Assembly (NCBI GenBank): GCA_963726575.1
Contig: CAVSCR010000005.1
Coordinates: 372,001-436,000 of the forward strand
DNA: 64,000 bases
Source: CAVSCR01 sp963726575
Lineage (GTDB): Bacteria > Actinomycetota > Actinomycetes > JAHEKZ01
Direction of reading: 5' to 3'
Of this stretch, positions 8,898-17,529 are shown in pieces (position 1 is the stretch's first letter; each line of letters begins with the position of its first letter). The notes beneath the pieces were generated by a model, which ran no database searches, was not told where the DNA came from, and saw only the letters and a list, made by a program, of their open reading frames with translations. The position numbers were made by a program, and so were the translations under genes.

Positions 8898-10058
8898 ATG
8901 AACGTCGAACGACGCTTCGCGGCCGACGTCGGGCCAGAGCTGCTCGAACTGGTCCGCGACATCGCCAAGACGACCTTGGCGCCTCAGGTCGAGGACTTCG
9001 AGGAACGTCACGCATTCCCCGAACCGGTTTACCGCACCCTGGGCCGGGCCGGCCTGCTGAGCCTGCCGTTCCCGGAGAAGTTCGGTGGTGGCGGCCTGCC
9101 CTATGCCGACTACCTGCAGATCCTCGAGGAGATCGCCGGCGCTTGGCTGGCCGTCGGGATCGGCGTGAGCGTGCACTCGCTGTCGTGCTTCCCGGTCGCT
9201 GCGTTCGGCACGCAGGAGCAGCGCGACCGTTGGCTGCCAGACATGCTCGGGGGTGAGCAGCTCGGCGCGTACTGCTTGTCCGAGCCGCAGTCGGGTTCCG
9301 ATGCCGCAGCCCTGCAGACCCGGGCCGTCCGCGAAGGCGACGAGTACGTGGTCACGGGGACCAAGGCGTGGATCACACACGGTGGCGTCGCCGACTTCTA
9401 CGAGTTGATGGTGCGTACATCCGACGACGGTCCGCGCGGCATCTCCTGCCTTCTCGCTGAGGCGAGCACACCCGGTCTGTCCGCCGCCGAGCCGGAGCAG
9501 AAGATGGGCGCCTGGTCCTCGCCCACGGCCCAGATCCGGCTGGAGTCCGCCCGCATCGACGCGGATCGCCTGATCGGCGCCGAGGGCGAGGGCTTCACGA
9601 TCGCGATGGCGGCGTTGGACGCCGGACGTCTGGGAATCGCAGCGTGCGCGGTAGGTCTGGCCCAGGCCGCATTGGACGCAGCGGTGGAGTACGCGGGTCA
9701 ACGCCACCAGTTCGGTCGCGCGATCGCTGAGTTCCAGGGCCTGCAGTTCCTCCTCGCCGACGCTGCGACCCAGATCGAAGCGGCGCGTGCGCTGTACCTG
9801 TCGGCTGCCAGACGACGCGACGCGGGACAACCGTTCACCGCTCAGGCGGCTATGGCCAAGCTGTTCGCCACCGACATGGCGATGAAGGTGACCACCGATG
9901 CCGTGCAGGTGTTCGGTGGCTACGGCTACGTGCGCGACTTCCCGGTCGAGCGGTATTTCCGTGAGGCCAAGGTGCTCCAGATCGTCGAGGGCACCAACCA
10001 GATCCAGCGCATGGTGATCGGGCGCCACCTCACCCGCGGTCAGCGCGGCGGCTCATGA
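8898..10058 (+). CDS. acyl-CoA dehydrogenase
   Basis: 386 residues from an ATG with AGGAGG six bases upstream. It has ACAD features: the CLSEPQSGSDAA loop, TGTKAWITHGG, QFGRAIAEFQGLQF and, near the C-terminus, IVEGTNQIQRMVIG with the expected catalytic base E364. It oxidises an acyl-CoA to the 2,3-enoyl-CoA with FAD. Chain length cannot be read from the sequence. Its position beside an lrp gene and the lysine cluster suggests a C4 substrate (butyryl/crotonyl-CoA pair), but this is inference. It overlaps the lrp start by 4 bases. Confidence 0.85.
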   Translation: MNVERRFAADVGPELLELVRDIAKTTLAPQVEDFEERHAFPEPVYRTLGRAGLLSLPFPEKFGGGGLPYADYLQILEEIAGAWLAVGIGVSVHSLSCFPVAAFGTQEQRDRWLPDMLGGEQLGAYCLSEPQSGSDAAALQTRAVREGDEYVVTGTKAWITHGGVADFYELMVRTSDDGPRGISCLLAEASTPGLSAAEPEQKMGAWSSPTAQIRLESARIDADRLIGAEGEGFTIAMAALDAGRLGIAACAVGLAQAALDAAVEYAGQRHQFGRAIAEFQGLQFLLADAATQIEAARALYLSAARRRDAGQPFTAQAAMAKLFATDMAMKVTTDAVQVFGGYGYVRDFPVERYFREAKVLQIVEGTNQIQRMVIGRHLTRGQRGGS

Positions 10059-10525
10059 GCCGTCCGGCCGTCGCGGAGCTCGACGACGTCGACCTCGGGA
10101 TCCTTCGGGCGCTGGCCGCCGACGGGCGGCTCAGCTACACCGACCTGGCAAAACAGACCGGCCTGAGCACCTCAGCCGCGCACCAGCGGGTACGCCGGCT
10201 GGAGGAGCGCGGCGTGATCCGCGGCTACTCGGCGGTGATCGACGCCGAGGCGGTCGGCCTGTCGCTGACGGCGTTCGTCTCCATCACCCCGTTGGACCGC
10301 TCCGACCCCGACGACCTGCCCGACCGGCTGGCAGGTATCGCCGCCATCGAGGCCTGCCACAGCGTCGCCGGCGACCAGAACTACCTGCTCAAGGTCCGCG
10401 TCGCCACGCCGTTGGCCCTGGAGGCGCTGCTGGCCCAGATCCGTGCGGCCGCCCATGTCGCGACGCGGACCACGGTGGTACTGAGCACCCCTTACGAGAA
10501 CCGGCCGAGCAGCCTGGCGCCCTGA
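10055..10525 (+). CDS. Lrp/AsnC family transcriptional regulator
   Basis: 156 residues. The N-terminal HTH (DVDLGILRALAADGRLSYTD, then LSTSAAHQRVRRLEERGVI) is followed by an RAM/AsnC effector domain. It overlaps the acyl-CoA dehydrogenase by ATGA and converges on kamA, 7 bases away. Lrp-type regulators usually sense amino acids, so lysine or a lysine catabolite is a natural candidate ligand and the kamA-kdd intergenic region a candidate target. That link is inferred from position and from two phased direct repeats at 12003..12047. Confidence 0.85.
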   Translation: MSRPAVAELDDVDLGILRALAADGRLSYTDLAKQTGLSTSAAHQRVRRLEERGVIRGYSAVIDAEAVGLSLTAFVSITPLDRSDPDDLPDRLAGIAAIEACHSVAGDQNYLLKVRVATPLALEALLAQIRAAAHVATRTTVVLSTPYENRPSSLAP

Positions 10526-10532
10526 GCATTGC

Positions 10533-11990
10533 TCAGGTGGCGGCCAGCTCCGCTGCGGCGGCAGCCCGCGACGACGCGGCGGCGGCCACCACGTCCGGCG
10601 TCACGAGGCCTTCGAGGTGCCCGTGCTCACGCCACCAGGCCTGACCCTCGGCCGGCAACGTGTGGATCGGGTCGTAGTACACGTACTTACGGTCTACGGC
10701 GTCGGGGTCGTCGCGCTCGACGCTCGTGCGGTAGTTCTTGCCCCAGTACGACATGCCGAGCACGTCGTCGTACTCGTCGACCTGGTGCACCCAGCGCTTT
10801 CCGACGAACGGAACGTCGCAGGTGACGCGGGGCGTGGCGAACCCCGGTAGATAGCCCATGAGCCCGTGCTGCAGGCGCTGAGCCTCGCCCAGTGACACCC
10901 GCCAATGTTCCGCGAACGGAATCATGTCCATCATGTAGAAGTAGTAGGGCATGATCCCCGCGCCGTCGAGCAGCGCGAAGCACAGGTCCAGCAGCCGGTC
11001 GACCGAGTCGTTGACCCCGCCCATCAGCACGCCCTGGTTGCGCACGTCGCGGACGCCCGCGTCGAGCATCGCCCGGGTCGCGTCAGCCACGAGCGGGGTG
11101 ACCGAGTTGGCGTGGTTGACGTGGGTGTGGATCGCGATCTGCACGCCTCGGATACGGGCCTTCTGCGTGAGCCGGTGGACGCCCTCGACCACCTCGGGCT
11201 GCAACCAGTGCTGCGGCAGGCCCATCAGCGCCTTGGTCGCCAACCTGATGTCGCGGATGTTCTCGACGTCGAGTACCCGATCGACGAATCCCTCGACGTT
11301 CTTCCACGGCATGTTCGCGACGTCGCCGCCGGAGATGACGACGTCGCGGACCTGCGGGGTCTTCTTCAGGTAGGCGATCATGCCGTCGAGGCGGTCGACC
11401 GGCTTCAGGCCGAACTTCATCTTCTCCACGGTGGCGGTTGACGTACCGACCAGGTCCATACGCGTGCAGTGTCCGCAGTACTGCGGACACGTCGAGAGCA
11501 CCTCGGCCAATACCTTGGTGGGGTAGCGGTGCGTAAGCCCCTCGGCCTGCCACATGTCGTGCTCGTGCAATGAGTCGCGCGTCGCGTAGGGGTGGGATGC
11601 CCAGTCAGTGCGCCGGTCGGAGAAGACCGGCAACATGTAGCGGCGAACCGGGTCGGAGTAGAACGCGTCGGTGAGCTGCGACGGCGTCGGCGCCCCGCCG
11701 TCGTGGGAGTCCGGGACCATCGTGTTGAGCATCTGCGGCGGCAGCAGCATGGCCATGGTGGCCCGCTGCGCCTGGTCCTGCTCGAGGTCGGCGTAGAAAC
11801 GCTCCTCGAGCAGGTCGCCCATGACGCCACGCAGCTGCTTGATGTTCTTCACGCAGTGCGCGCGCTGCCACTGGGCGTCTGCCCACTCCTGCGCGGTGAC
11901 CGCCGCCCAGGCGGGCAGGCGGGTCCAGTCCGGCTCCACCAGGGCCCGGTACCGGTACTCGTAGGGCTGCGGCAACGCGTGGTCGCTCAT
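10533..11990 (-). CDS. kamA: lysine 2,3-aminomutase (KamA family radical SAM/PLP enzyme)
   Basis: 485 residues from the ATG at 11990. The radical SAM cluster motif CPQYCGHC gives C168, C172 and C175. The Asp that clamps the lysine epsilon-amino group is matched in YFYMMDMI. The second Asp and the PLP lysine appear in TCDVPFVGK, which replaces the classical APGGGGK loop and is one residue shorter. The N-terminus is longer than in clostridial KamA. It converts L-lysine to L-beta-lysine (3,6-diaminohexanoate) with SAM, a 4Fe-4S cluster and PLP. It is divergent from kdd, which encodes a later step of the same pathway. Confidence 0.8.
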   Translation of the reverse strand: MSDHALPQPYEYRYRALVEPDWTRLPAWAAVTAQEWADAQWQRAHCVKNIKQLRGVMGDLLEERFYADLEQDQAQRATMAMLLPPQMLNTMVPDSHDGGAPTPSQLTDAFYSDPVRRYMLPVFSDRRTDWASHPYATRDSLHEHDMWQAEGLTHRYPTKVLAEVLSTCPQYCGHCTRMDLVGTSTATVEKMKFGLKPVDRLDGMIAYLKKTPQVRDVVISGGDVANMPWKNVEGFVDRVLDVENIRDIRLATKALMGLPQHWLQPEVVEGVHRLTQKARIRGVQIAIHTHVNHANSVTPLVADATRAMLDAGVRDVRNQGVLMGGVNDSVDRLLDLCFALLDGAGIMPYYFYMMDMIPFAEHWRVSLGEAQRLQHGLMGYLPGFATPRVTCDVPFVGKRWVHQVDEYDDVLGMSYWGKNYRTSVERDDPDAVDRKYVYYDPIHTLPAEGQAWWREHGHLEGLVTPDVVAAAASSRAAAAAELAAT

Positions 11991-12002
11991 GGGCGGAGGG
12001 TA

Positions 12003-12047
12003 CGAAGAAGTTCCGGTCTGAGCAACGACCGACCGAAGAATCTCCGG
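12003..12047. promoter_or_regulatory. two 14-bp direct repeats in the kamA/kdd divergent promoter region
   Basis: CGAAGAAGTTCCGG at 12003..12016 and CGAAGAATCTCCGG at 12034..12047 match at 12 of 14 positions and start 31 bases apart, about three helical turns, so both face the same side of the DNA. The region 11991..12112 must carry the promoters of both kamA and the kdd operon. Phased repeats of this kind suit an oligomeric Lrp/AsnC regulator. Function is inferred. Confidence 0.4.
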
Positions 12048-12112
12048 CTCACGACCGGGCAACTGGCAAGAAATGACCCCATGTGGGCCAATCCCGGTCC
12101 GATCGACCTGAG

Positions 12113-13195
12113 ATGATCGACCGCGTGACCCGCACCACGCCCTCGTCTCCGGTTGGCCTGCACCGGGTGCTGGAGCCGGTGGGGGTCCTGCCGCAGGCAG
12201 CCCGGCGGCTGGACGCCGATCCTGACCTCTGGCCCGACGAGATTCTCATCGAGGTGGCGCGGCTCAACCTCGACGCGGCCAGCTTCCGGCAACTCAGCGA
12301 GAAGCATCACGGCGACGGTGACGCGGTCCGCGCCGAGGTGCTCGCCATCGTTGCGCAGCGGGGCAAGATGCAGAACCCGGTGACCGGGTCCGGCGGCATG
12401 CTGGTCGGTACTGTCGCCGAGGTCGGACCGCAGGCAGGCCTCGACGTCGTCGCCGGAGATCAGATCACCACGCTCGTCTCGTTGAGCCTGACGCCGCTGC
12501 GGATCAGCGACGGCCTGCGGAGCTGGGACGGACGCAGCGAGCAGGTGCCGTGCGAGGGGACCGCCGTGCTGTTCGGCCGGACCATCGCGGCCAAGGTGCC
12601 GAAAGACCTGCCGGCCGACCTGTCGATGGCCGTCATGGACGTGGCCGGCGCACCAGCCCTGACAGCGCGCGTCGTACGCCGCTACGTGGGGGACGGTCAT
12701 CCGCCCACCGTCGCCGTGATCGGTGGCGCCGGTAAGAGCGGGTCGCTGTCGCTCGCCGCCGCGTCCGGCGCGGGGGCCACTCGAACGGTCGGTGTCGTGC
12801 CGATCGCAGCTGAGGCGGACCTGCTGCGCGACGTCGGCCTGGCCGACGAGGTGGCGATCGCCGACGCGCGCGACCCTGTGGCGCTGTCGCAGGCCGTCAC
12901 GAGTGCGCTGGGCGCACCGGCTGACATCACGGTGGTCTGTGTCGATGTCCCCGGTTGCGAGCACGGCGCGATCCTCGCGACCAACCCCGACGGCGGCACC
13001 GTCATCTTCTTCTCCATGGCCACGTCGTTCACGGCCGCCGCACTCGGTGCCGAGGGTCTCGCCGCCGACGTCACGATGCTGGTGGGCAACGGCTACACCC
13101 CCGGGCATGCCGACGTCGCCTTCGACCTGTTGCGCAACGCCAAGGGAGTCCGCGCCCTGTTCGAGCGTCGGCTCGCCCACGAGGGCAAGGCATGA
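12113..13195 (+). CDS. kdd: L-erythro-3,5-diaminohexanoate dehydrogenase
   Basis: 360 residues from the ATG at 12113; a GTG at 12125 is equally close to the first conserved block. The N-terminus GLHRVLEPVGVLPQAARRL and the following EILIEVARLNLDAASFRQL match the distinctive Kdd start. A Rossmann segment VAVIGGAGKSGSLSLAAA binds NAD(P). Kdd oxidises 3,5-diaminohexanoate to 5-amino-3-oxohexanoate with deamination, the third step of lysine fermentation. It is the first gene of a + operon and overlaps the next gene by 4 bases. Confidence 0.85.
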   Translation: MIDRVTRTTPSSPVGLHRVLEPVGVLPQAARRLDADPDLWPDEILIEVARLNLDAASFRQLSEKHHGDGDAVRAEVLAIVAQRGKMQNPVTGSGGMLVGTVAEVGPQAGLDVVAGDQITTLVSLSLTPLRISDGLRSWDGRSEQVPCEGTAVLFGRTIAAKVPKDLPADLSMAVMDVAGAPALTARVVRRYVGDGHPPTVAVIGGAGKSGSLSLAAASGAGATRTVGVVPIAAEADLLRDVGLADEVAIADARDPVALSQAVTSALGAPADITVVCVDVPGCEHGAILATNPDGGTVIFFSMATSFTAAALGAEGLAADVTMLVGNGYTPGHADVAFDLLRNAKGVRALFERRLAHEGKA

Positions 13196-14742
13196 CGACG
13201 ACGCTGTACCTGGGTGGTCGGCTGCACGTACCAGGACAACCGCAGGCGACGTCGTTGGTGGACGACGCGGGGTCGATCAGCTGGATCGGGACCGACGCCG
13301 ATGCCAGCCGCCACGCGGAGGTGGTCGATCAGGTCGTCGACCTCGAGGGCCACTTCGTGACGCCGGCCTTCGTCGACGCGCACGTGCACACGACCTCCGC
13401 CGGCCTTGCCCTGGTCGGGCTGGACCTGAGCCGGGCGACCTCCCTGACGGAGGTGCTCGACCTGGTGGAGCAAGTCGCCCGCGATCGTCGCGGATCCGTG
13501 GTGCTGGGACACGGCTGGGACGAGTCGACCTGGCCCGAACGGCGTCCACCGACGCGTTCCGAGCTCGACCGCGCGTCGTACGGCGGGGTCGTGTACCTGT
13601 CGCGCATCGACGTCCACTCGTGCGTGGTGTCCTCCGCACTGTTGGCAGCGGTTCCGGAGGCCGCGGCAGCAGCCGGCTACGACCCCGATGGTTGGCTGCG
13701 CCAGGAGGCGCACCACCCGGTGCGGGCGGCCGCCTTCGCCTCCGTGACGTCGAGCCAGGCCGCCGCGGCGCGGCGCGCTGCGCGGGAGCACGCGGCGTCG
13801 CTGGGGATCGGCTCGTTCCACGAGCTCGGCGGGCCGGACATCAACGGACCCGACGACTTCGCCGCCGTGCTGATGCAGGCCGAGCAGGAACCCGGCCCCA
13901 GCGTGATCGGGTACTGGGGCGCGCTCGGTGACGACGGCATCGCTGAGGCGAAGGCGATGGGAGCCCGCGGCGCCGCCGGTGACCTGTTCGTCGACGGTGC
14001 GATCGGCTCGCGTACGGCCCACCTGTGCGAGCCGTACGCCGATGCCGACACCTGCGGCACGCAGTACCTCAGCGCCGAGCAGATCCGCGACCATGTGGTC
14101 TCCTGCACGCGGGCGGGCCTGCAGGCCGGCTTCCATGTCATCGGCGACGCGGCGACAGAGTCGGTGGTGAAGGGGTTCCGCGACGCAGCCGCGATCGTGG
14201 GCGTTGCCGCGATCCGGGAACGCCGCCACCGCGTCGAGCACATCGAGATGCCAGGCGGTGGTATCCAGGTGTTGGCCGACCTGCAGATCCACGCGAGCGT
14301 GCAACCACTCTTCGATGCGATGTGGGGCGGGACCTCGGCGATGTACGCCGACCGGCTCGGCGCCGAGCGCGCGGTCGGTCTGAACCCGTTCGGCGTCATG
14401 CACCGGGCCGGGGTGCCGCTGGCGCTCGGGTCCGACGCTCCGGTCACGGCCATGGGACCCTGGGCAGCGATCCAGGCCAGCGTGAACCATCACGTCCCCG
14501 AGTACCGACTGACCGTGTCCGACGCGTTCGAGGCCCACACCCAAGGGGGGTGGCGCGCGGCAGGCGACGACCGATCGGGGGTCATCGCGCTCGGGACGCC
14601 CACGACGTTGGCGATCTGGGGCTGTGACGCCTTTCCCGACACCGGCCCGGCGGCCACACCCCCGACGTGCTTGCGCACGATCGTCGAAGGACAGACGGTG
14701 TACTCCACACAGGCGTCGATCCACGAGGACGTGAGCAAGTGA
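13192..14742 (+). CDS. amidohydrolase (YtcJ-like, Amidohydro_3) inside the lysine operon
   Basis: 516 residues from an ATG overlapping the kdd stop (ATGA). It shows the amidohydrolase metal-site pattern: VDAHVHT near the N-terminus, FHVIGDAA and HRVEHIEMP in the barrel, and ALGSDAPVTAMGPW near the C-terminus. YtcJ-like enzymes hydrolyse amide or ring bonds of mostly unknown substrates. No amidohydrolase belongs to the standard lysine-fermentation pathway. Being locked between kdd and kamD by 4-base overlaps suggests a real role with a lysine-derived intermediate, possibly opening a lactam or removing an N-acyl group. This is inference. Confidence 0.8.
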   Translation: MTTTLYLGGRLHVPGQPQATSLVDDAGSISWIGTDADASRHAEVVDQVVDLEGHFVTPAFVDAHVHTTSAGLALVGLDLSRATSLTEVLDLVEQVARDRRGSVVLGHGWDESTWPERRPPTRSELDRASYGGVVYLSRIDVHSCVVSSALLAAVPEAAAAAGYDPDGWLRQEAHHPVRAAAFASVTSSQAAAARRAAREHAASLGIGSFHELGGPDINGPDDFAAVLMQAEQEPGPSVIGYWGALGDDGIAEAKAMGARGAAGDLFVDGAIGSRTAHLCEPYADADTCGTQYLSAEQIRDHVVSCTRAGLQAGFHVIGDAATESVVKGFRDAAAIVGVAAIRERRHRVEHIEMPGGGIQVLADLQIHASVQPLFDAMWGGTSAMYADRLGAERAVGLNPFGVMHRAGVPLALGSDAPVTAMGPWAAIQASVNHHVPEYRLTVSDAFEAHTQGGWRAAGDDRSGVIALGTPTTLAIWGCDAFPDTGPAATPPTCLRTIVEGQTVYSTQASIHEDVSK

Positions 14743-16334
14743 GCCCCAGTTCGTCGGCCCGCCGGACCAAGTTGAACTTGGACCCGGTCACCGTTCGGCA
14801 TGCCCGCAGCCTGGCCCGCAAGGCCGGACGTCCGATCGTGAAGCTGGCCACCACGCACACCACCGTCTCGGTGGAGCGTGCAGTGCTGCGGCTGGCCGGG
14901 ATCACCGGCGCCGATCCCGACGGCGAACCGTGGGTCAACCACCTGGTCGACGAGGTGCGCGACCAGGTGGGTCTGGAGTCCGGGGTCGCCCTTTCGGTGT
15001 GGGACGCGATGCGGTCGGGGGAGTACGCCGACCTGACCGCCCTCGCCCAGAAGGCCGCGGCCGGGTCGGTCACGTTCCGGCAGCCTGAGGGCCGCTCGGC
15101 CACGGCGGCGACGAGCGCCGCACGCAAACAGGTCGCGCGGGGATTCGCCCGGATCGACCGAAACCGCAAGGTCCGCGAACGTCTCATCGCCAAGTACGGC
15201 AACCCGCCCAAGCCCTGGGTCTACCTCATCGTGGCCACGGGCGACATCTACGAGGACATGCCGCAGGCACAGGCAGCAGCGCGAGAAGGCGCCGACGTCG
15301 TCGCGGTCATCCGGTCCACCGGACAGTCCCTGATCGACTTCGTGCCCGAAGGTGCGACCCGCGAGGGATACGCGGGCACCTATGCGACGCAGGAGAACTT
15401 CCGGTTGATGCGCGCGGCGCTGGACGAGGTCTCCGGCGAGCTCGGTCGCTATGTCCGCCTGACCAACTACGCGTCGGGACTGTGCATGCCCGAGATCGCG
15501 ACGTTGGCAGGACTCGAGCGGCTCGACATGATGCTGAACGACTCGATGTACGGGATCTTGTTCCGCGACATCAACCCGATCCGGACGTTCGTCGACCAGC
15601 GGTTCAGTCGTCAGGTGCACGCCCGGGCCGGCATCATCATCAACACCGGCGAGGACAACTACCTGACGACAGCGGACGGCATCGAGGCAGCCCACACCGT
15701 GACCGTGAGCCAGCTGCTGAACGAGTTCTTCGGGAAGGAAGCCGGGCTCGCCGACTGGCAGCTCGGGCTCGGCCACGCGTTCGAGATCAACCCAGACGTC
15801 CCCGAGTCGTTCCGCCTGGAGCTGGCACACGCTCTGCTGGCGCGCGAGCTGTTCCCGAATGCGCCACTGAAGTGGATGCCTCCGACCAAGCACATGACCG
15901 GTGACGTGTTCCGGGGGTTCCTGCTCGACGGGTTCTTCAACTTGATCGGCTCGTTGACCCAGCAGGGCATCCTGCTCGTGGGCATGATGACCGAGGCGGT
16001 CCACACCCCGTGGCTGTCCGACCGAGACCTCGCGCTGCAGAACGTGCGCTACGTCTTCAACGCCACCGGCGCGCTTCACGAGGACTTCAACCCCGCACCC
16101 GACGGGCTGATCGTCCAACGCGCCCACCAAGTGCTGGCCGAGGCGGTCGAGCTGCTCGACGACATCGTCGACGACGGGCTGCTGAACGCCATCGGCGACG
16201 GCACGTTCGGGTTGATGAAGCGGCCCTCCGACGCCGGTCGAGGGCTCGAGGGCGTGGTCAAGCGCGGTCCGGACTACTACAACCCGGCCTCTGAGCTGCT
16301 CGACGCAGGGTTCGCAGCAGGAGGCTCCCGATGA
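14739..16334 (+). CDS. kamD: D-lysine/beta-lysine 5,6-aminomutase, alpha subunit
   Basis: 531 residues from the GTG at 14739, which overlaps the amidohydrolase stop (GTGA); an upstream in-frame GTG lies inside the preceding gene and is rejected. The sequence follows the KamD family throughout, e.g. YLIVATGDIYEDMPQA, VAVIRSTGQSLIDFVPEG and MNDSMYGILFRDIN-like blocks, and LKWMPPTKHMTGDVFRG. The alpha subunit carries most of the TIM barrel that holds PLP and adenosylcobalamin. With KamE it moves the terminal amino group of beta-lysine from C6 to C5. No B12 riboswitch precedes the operon. Confidence 0.9.
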   Translation: MSPSSSARRTKLNLDPVTVRHARSLARKAGRPIVKLATTHTTVSVERAVLRLAGITGADPDGEPWVNHLVDEVRDQVGLESGVALSVWDAMRSGEYADLTALAQKAAAGSVTFRQPEGRSATAATSAARKQVARGFARIDRNRKVRERLIAKYGNPPKPWVYLIVATGDIYEDMPQAQAAAREGADVVAVIRSTGQSLIDFVPEGATREGYAGTYATQENFRLMRAALDEVSGELGRYVRLTNYASGLCMPEIATLAGLERLDMMLNDSMYGILFRDINPIRTFVDQRFSRQVHARAGIIINTGEDNYLTTADGIEAAHTVTVSQLLNEFFGKEAGLADWQLGLGHAFEINPDVPESFRLELAHALLARELFPNAPLKWMPPTKHMTGDVFRGFLLDGFFNLIGSLTQQGILLVGMMTEAVHTPWLSDRDLALQNVRYVFNATGALHEDFNPAPDGLIVQRAHQVLAEAVELLDDIVDDGLLNAIGDGTFGLMKRPSDAGRGLEGVVKRGPDYYNPASELLDAGFAAGGSR

Positions 16335-17137
16335 GCTCCGAGTTCGCCTCCGCGATGCACCCGGCCCACCACACGGACCTCGAACCGGAGGACCGGCGGA
16401 TCATCCGGCCGTACGGGGACACCACGGGCGACGGTGCCGTCCAGGTGTCGTTCACGCTGCCGGTCAAGCACGACAAACGCGCCGAGGGGGCTGCCCTGCA
16501 GCTCGCTGCGAAGATGGGCCTGGAGCCGGCGATGGTCGTCCACGCCAAGCCGATGGGTCCGCACTTCACGTTCTTCGTCGTGTACGGCAGGGTCAACCAC
16601 CTGGTCGACCTGGGCAAGGTGACCGTCGTAGAGCGGGAGTTCCCTTCGCTGTCGCCGAAGGAGTGCAACGCCAGGATCAAGGCCGTCCTGCACCGTTCCC
16701 TCGTGGTCGTCGGGGCGTGCATCGGAACCGACGCGCACACCGTTGGGATCGACGCGATCCTGAACGTGAAGGGATGGGCGGGCGAGAAGGGTCTGGAGGC
16801 CTACGGCGCGTTCGCCGTGATCAACCTGGGCGCCCAGATGGCCGTTCCGGACCTCGTGAACGCGGCCATCGAGCACCATGCCGATGCCGTGCTCGTGTCG
16901 CAGGTCGTGACGCAGAAGGACGCCCATATCCACAACGTGACGCAGCTGTCGGCAGCGTTCCGTGAGGCTTACCCCAAGGGCGAGACCCCGCTGTTGATCG
17001 TCGGTGGCCCACGCATGGACGAGACCTGGACCAAGAAGCTGGGCGTGGACCGCATCTTCGGCAAGGGGACGACACCCAACGACGTGGCCAGCTACCTGGT
17101 TCACGAGCTGGCGGCGCTGCCGAAGGTGGCGTCATGA
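16331..17137 (+). CDS. kamE: D-lysine/beta-lysine 5,6-aminomutase, beta subunit
   Basis: 268 residues from an ATG overlapping the kamD stop. It contains the base-off/His-on cobalamin motif D134-A-H136-T-V-G139, placed before a Rossmann-like B12 domain (AVINLGAQMAVPDLV, ADAVLVSQVVTQKDAH). The family PLP lysine is expected in this subunit, in the NVKGWAGEKGLE segment following the motif. It partners KamD in the adenosylcobalamin-dependent 1,2-amino shift. It overlaps both kamD and kal by 4 bases. Confidence 0.9.
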   Translation: MSSEFASAMHPAHHTDLEPEDRRIIRPYGDTTGDGAVQVSFTLPVKHDKRAEGAALQLAAKMGLEPAMVVHAKPMGPHFTFFVVYGRVNHLVDLGKVTVVEREFPSLSPKECNARIKAVLHRSLVVVGACIGTDAHTVGIDAILNVKGWAGEKGLEAYGAFAVINLGAQMAVPDLVNAAIEHHADAVLVSQVVTQKDAHIHNVTQLSAAFREAYPKGETPLLIVGGPRMDETWTKKLGVDRIFGKGTTPNDVASYLVHELAALPKVAS

Positions 17138-17529
17138 GCGATCCGCGAGAAGGCCTCACGGTCGTGCACCGGCGCTACGTCCCTTCGTCGCACGCGCACT
17201 ACGCGGGCAACCTCGTCGACGGTGCGTACTCACTGGGACTGTTCGGGGACGTCGCAACCGAGGCCTGCATCCGTACCGACGGTGACGAGGGTCTGTTCGC
17301 CTCCTACGACGATGTCCAGTTCCTTGCGCCCGTGCGGGCCGGAGACGTCCTGGAGATCGAGGCGGTGGTGGAACGGATCGGCACCCGCAGCCGCAAGATG
17401 CGCTTCGAGGTTCGCGTCATCTGTCGGGGCCGACCCGACCTGGGGGAGTCCGCTGCGCAGGTCCTGGACCCGCCGATCGTGGCCACGACTGCTTCGGGCA
17501 CCGTCGTCGTCCCGCCCGCTGGTGGCTGA
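17134..17529 (+). CDS. kal: 3-aminobutyryl-CoA ammonia lyase
   Basis: 131-residue single hotdog domain. The start HRRYVPSSHAHYAGNLVDGA and the block LFGDVATEACIRTDGDEGL are characteristic of Kal. It removes ammonia from L-3-aminobutyryl-CoA to give crotonyl-CoA, the last dedicated step of lysine fermentation. Its substrate is normally made by Kce, which is not in this window. The gene overlaps kamE by 4 bases and lnt by 8, so it sits in one translationally coupled chain. Confidence 0.88.
   Translation: MSDPREGLTVVHRRYVPSSHAHYAGNLVDGAYSLGLFGDVATEACIRTDGDEGLFASYDDVQFLAPVRAGDVLEIEAVVERIGTRSRKMRFEVRVICRGRPDLGESAAQVLDPPIVATTASGTVVVPPAGG

Noticed and set aside
11991..12112. Cobalamin riboswitch ahead of the kdd-kamDE operon
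   Set aside because: The gap is only about 120 bases and shows no B12-box-like sequence.
13093..14724. Long minus-strand frame opposite the amidohydrolase (about 543 codons)
   Set aside because: Arg/His/Gly-rich with no domain; the + strand gene is a clear amidohydrolase with overlaps to both neighbours.
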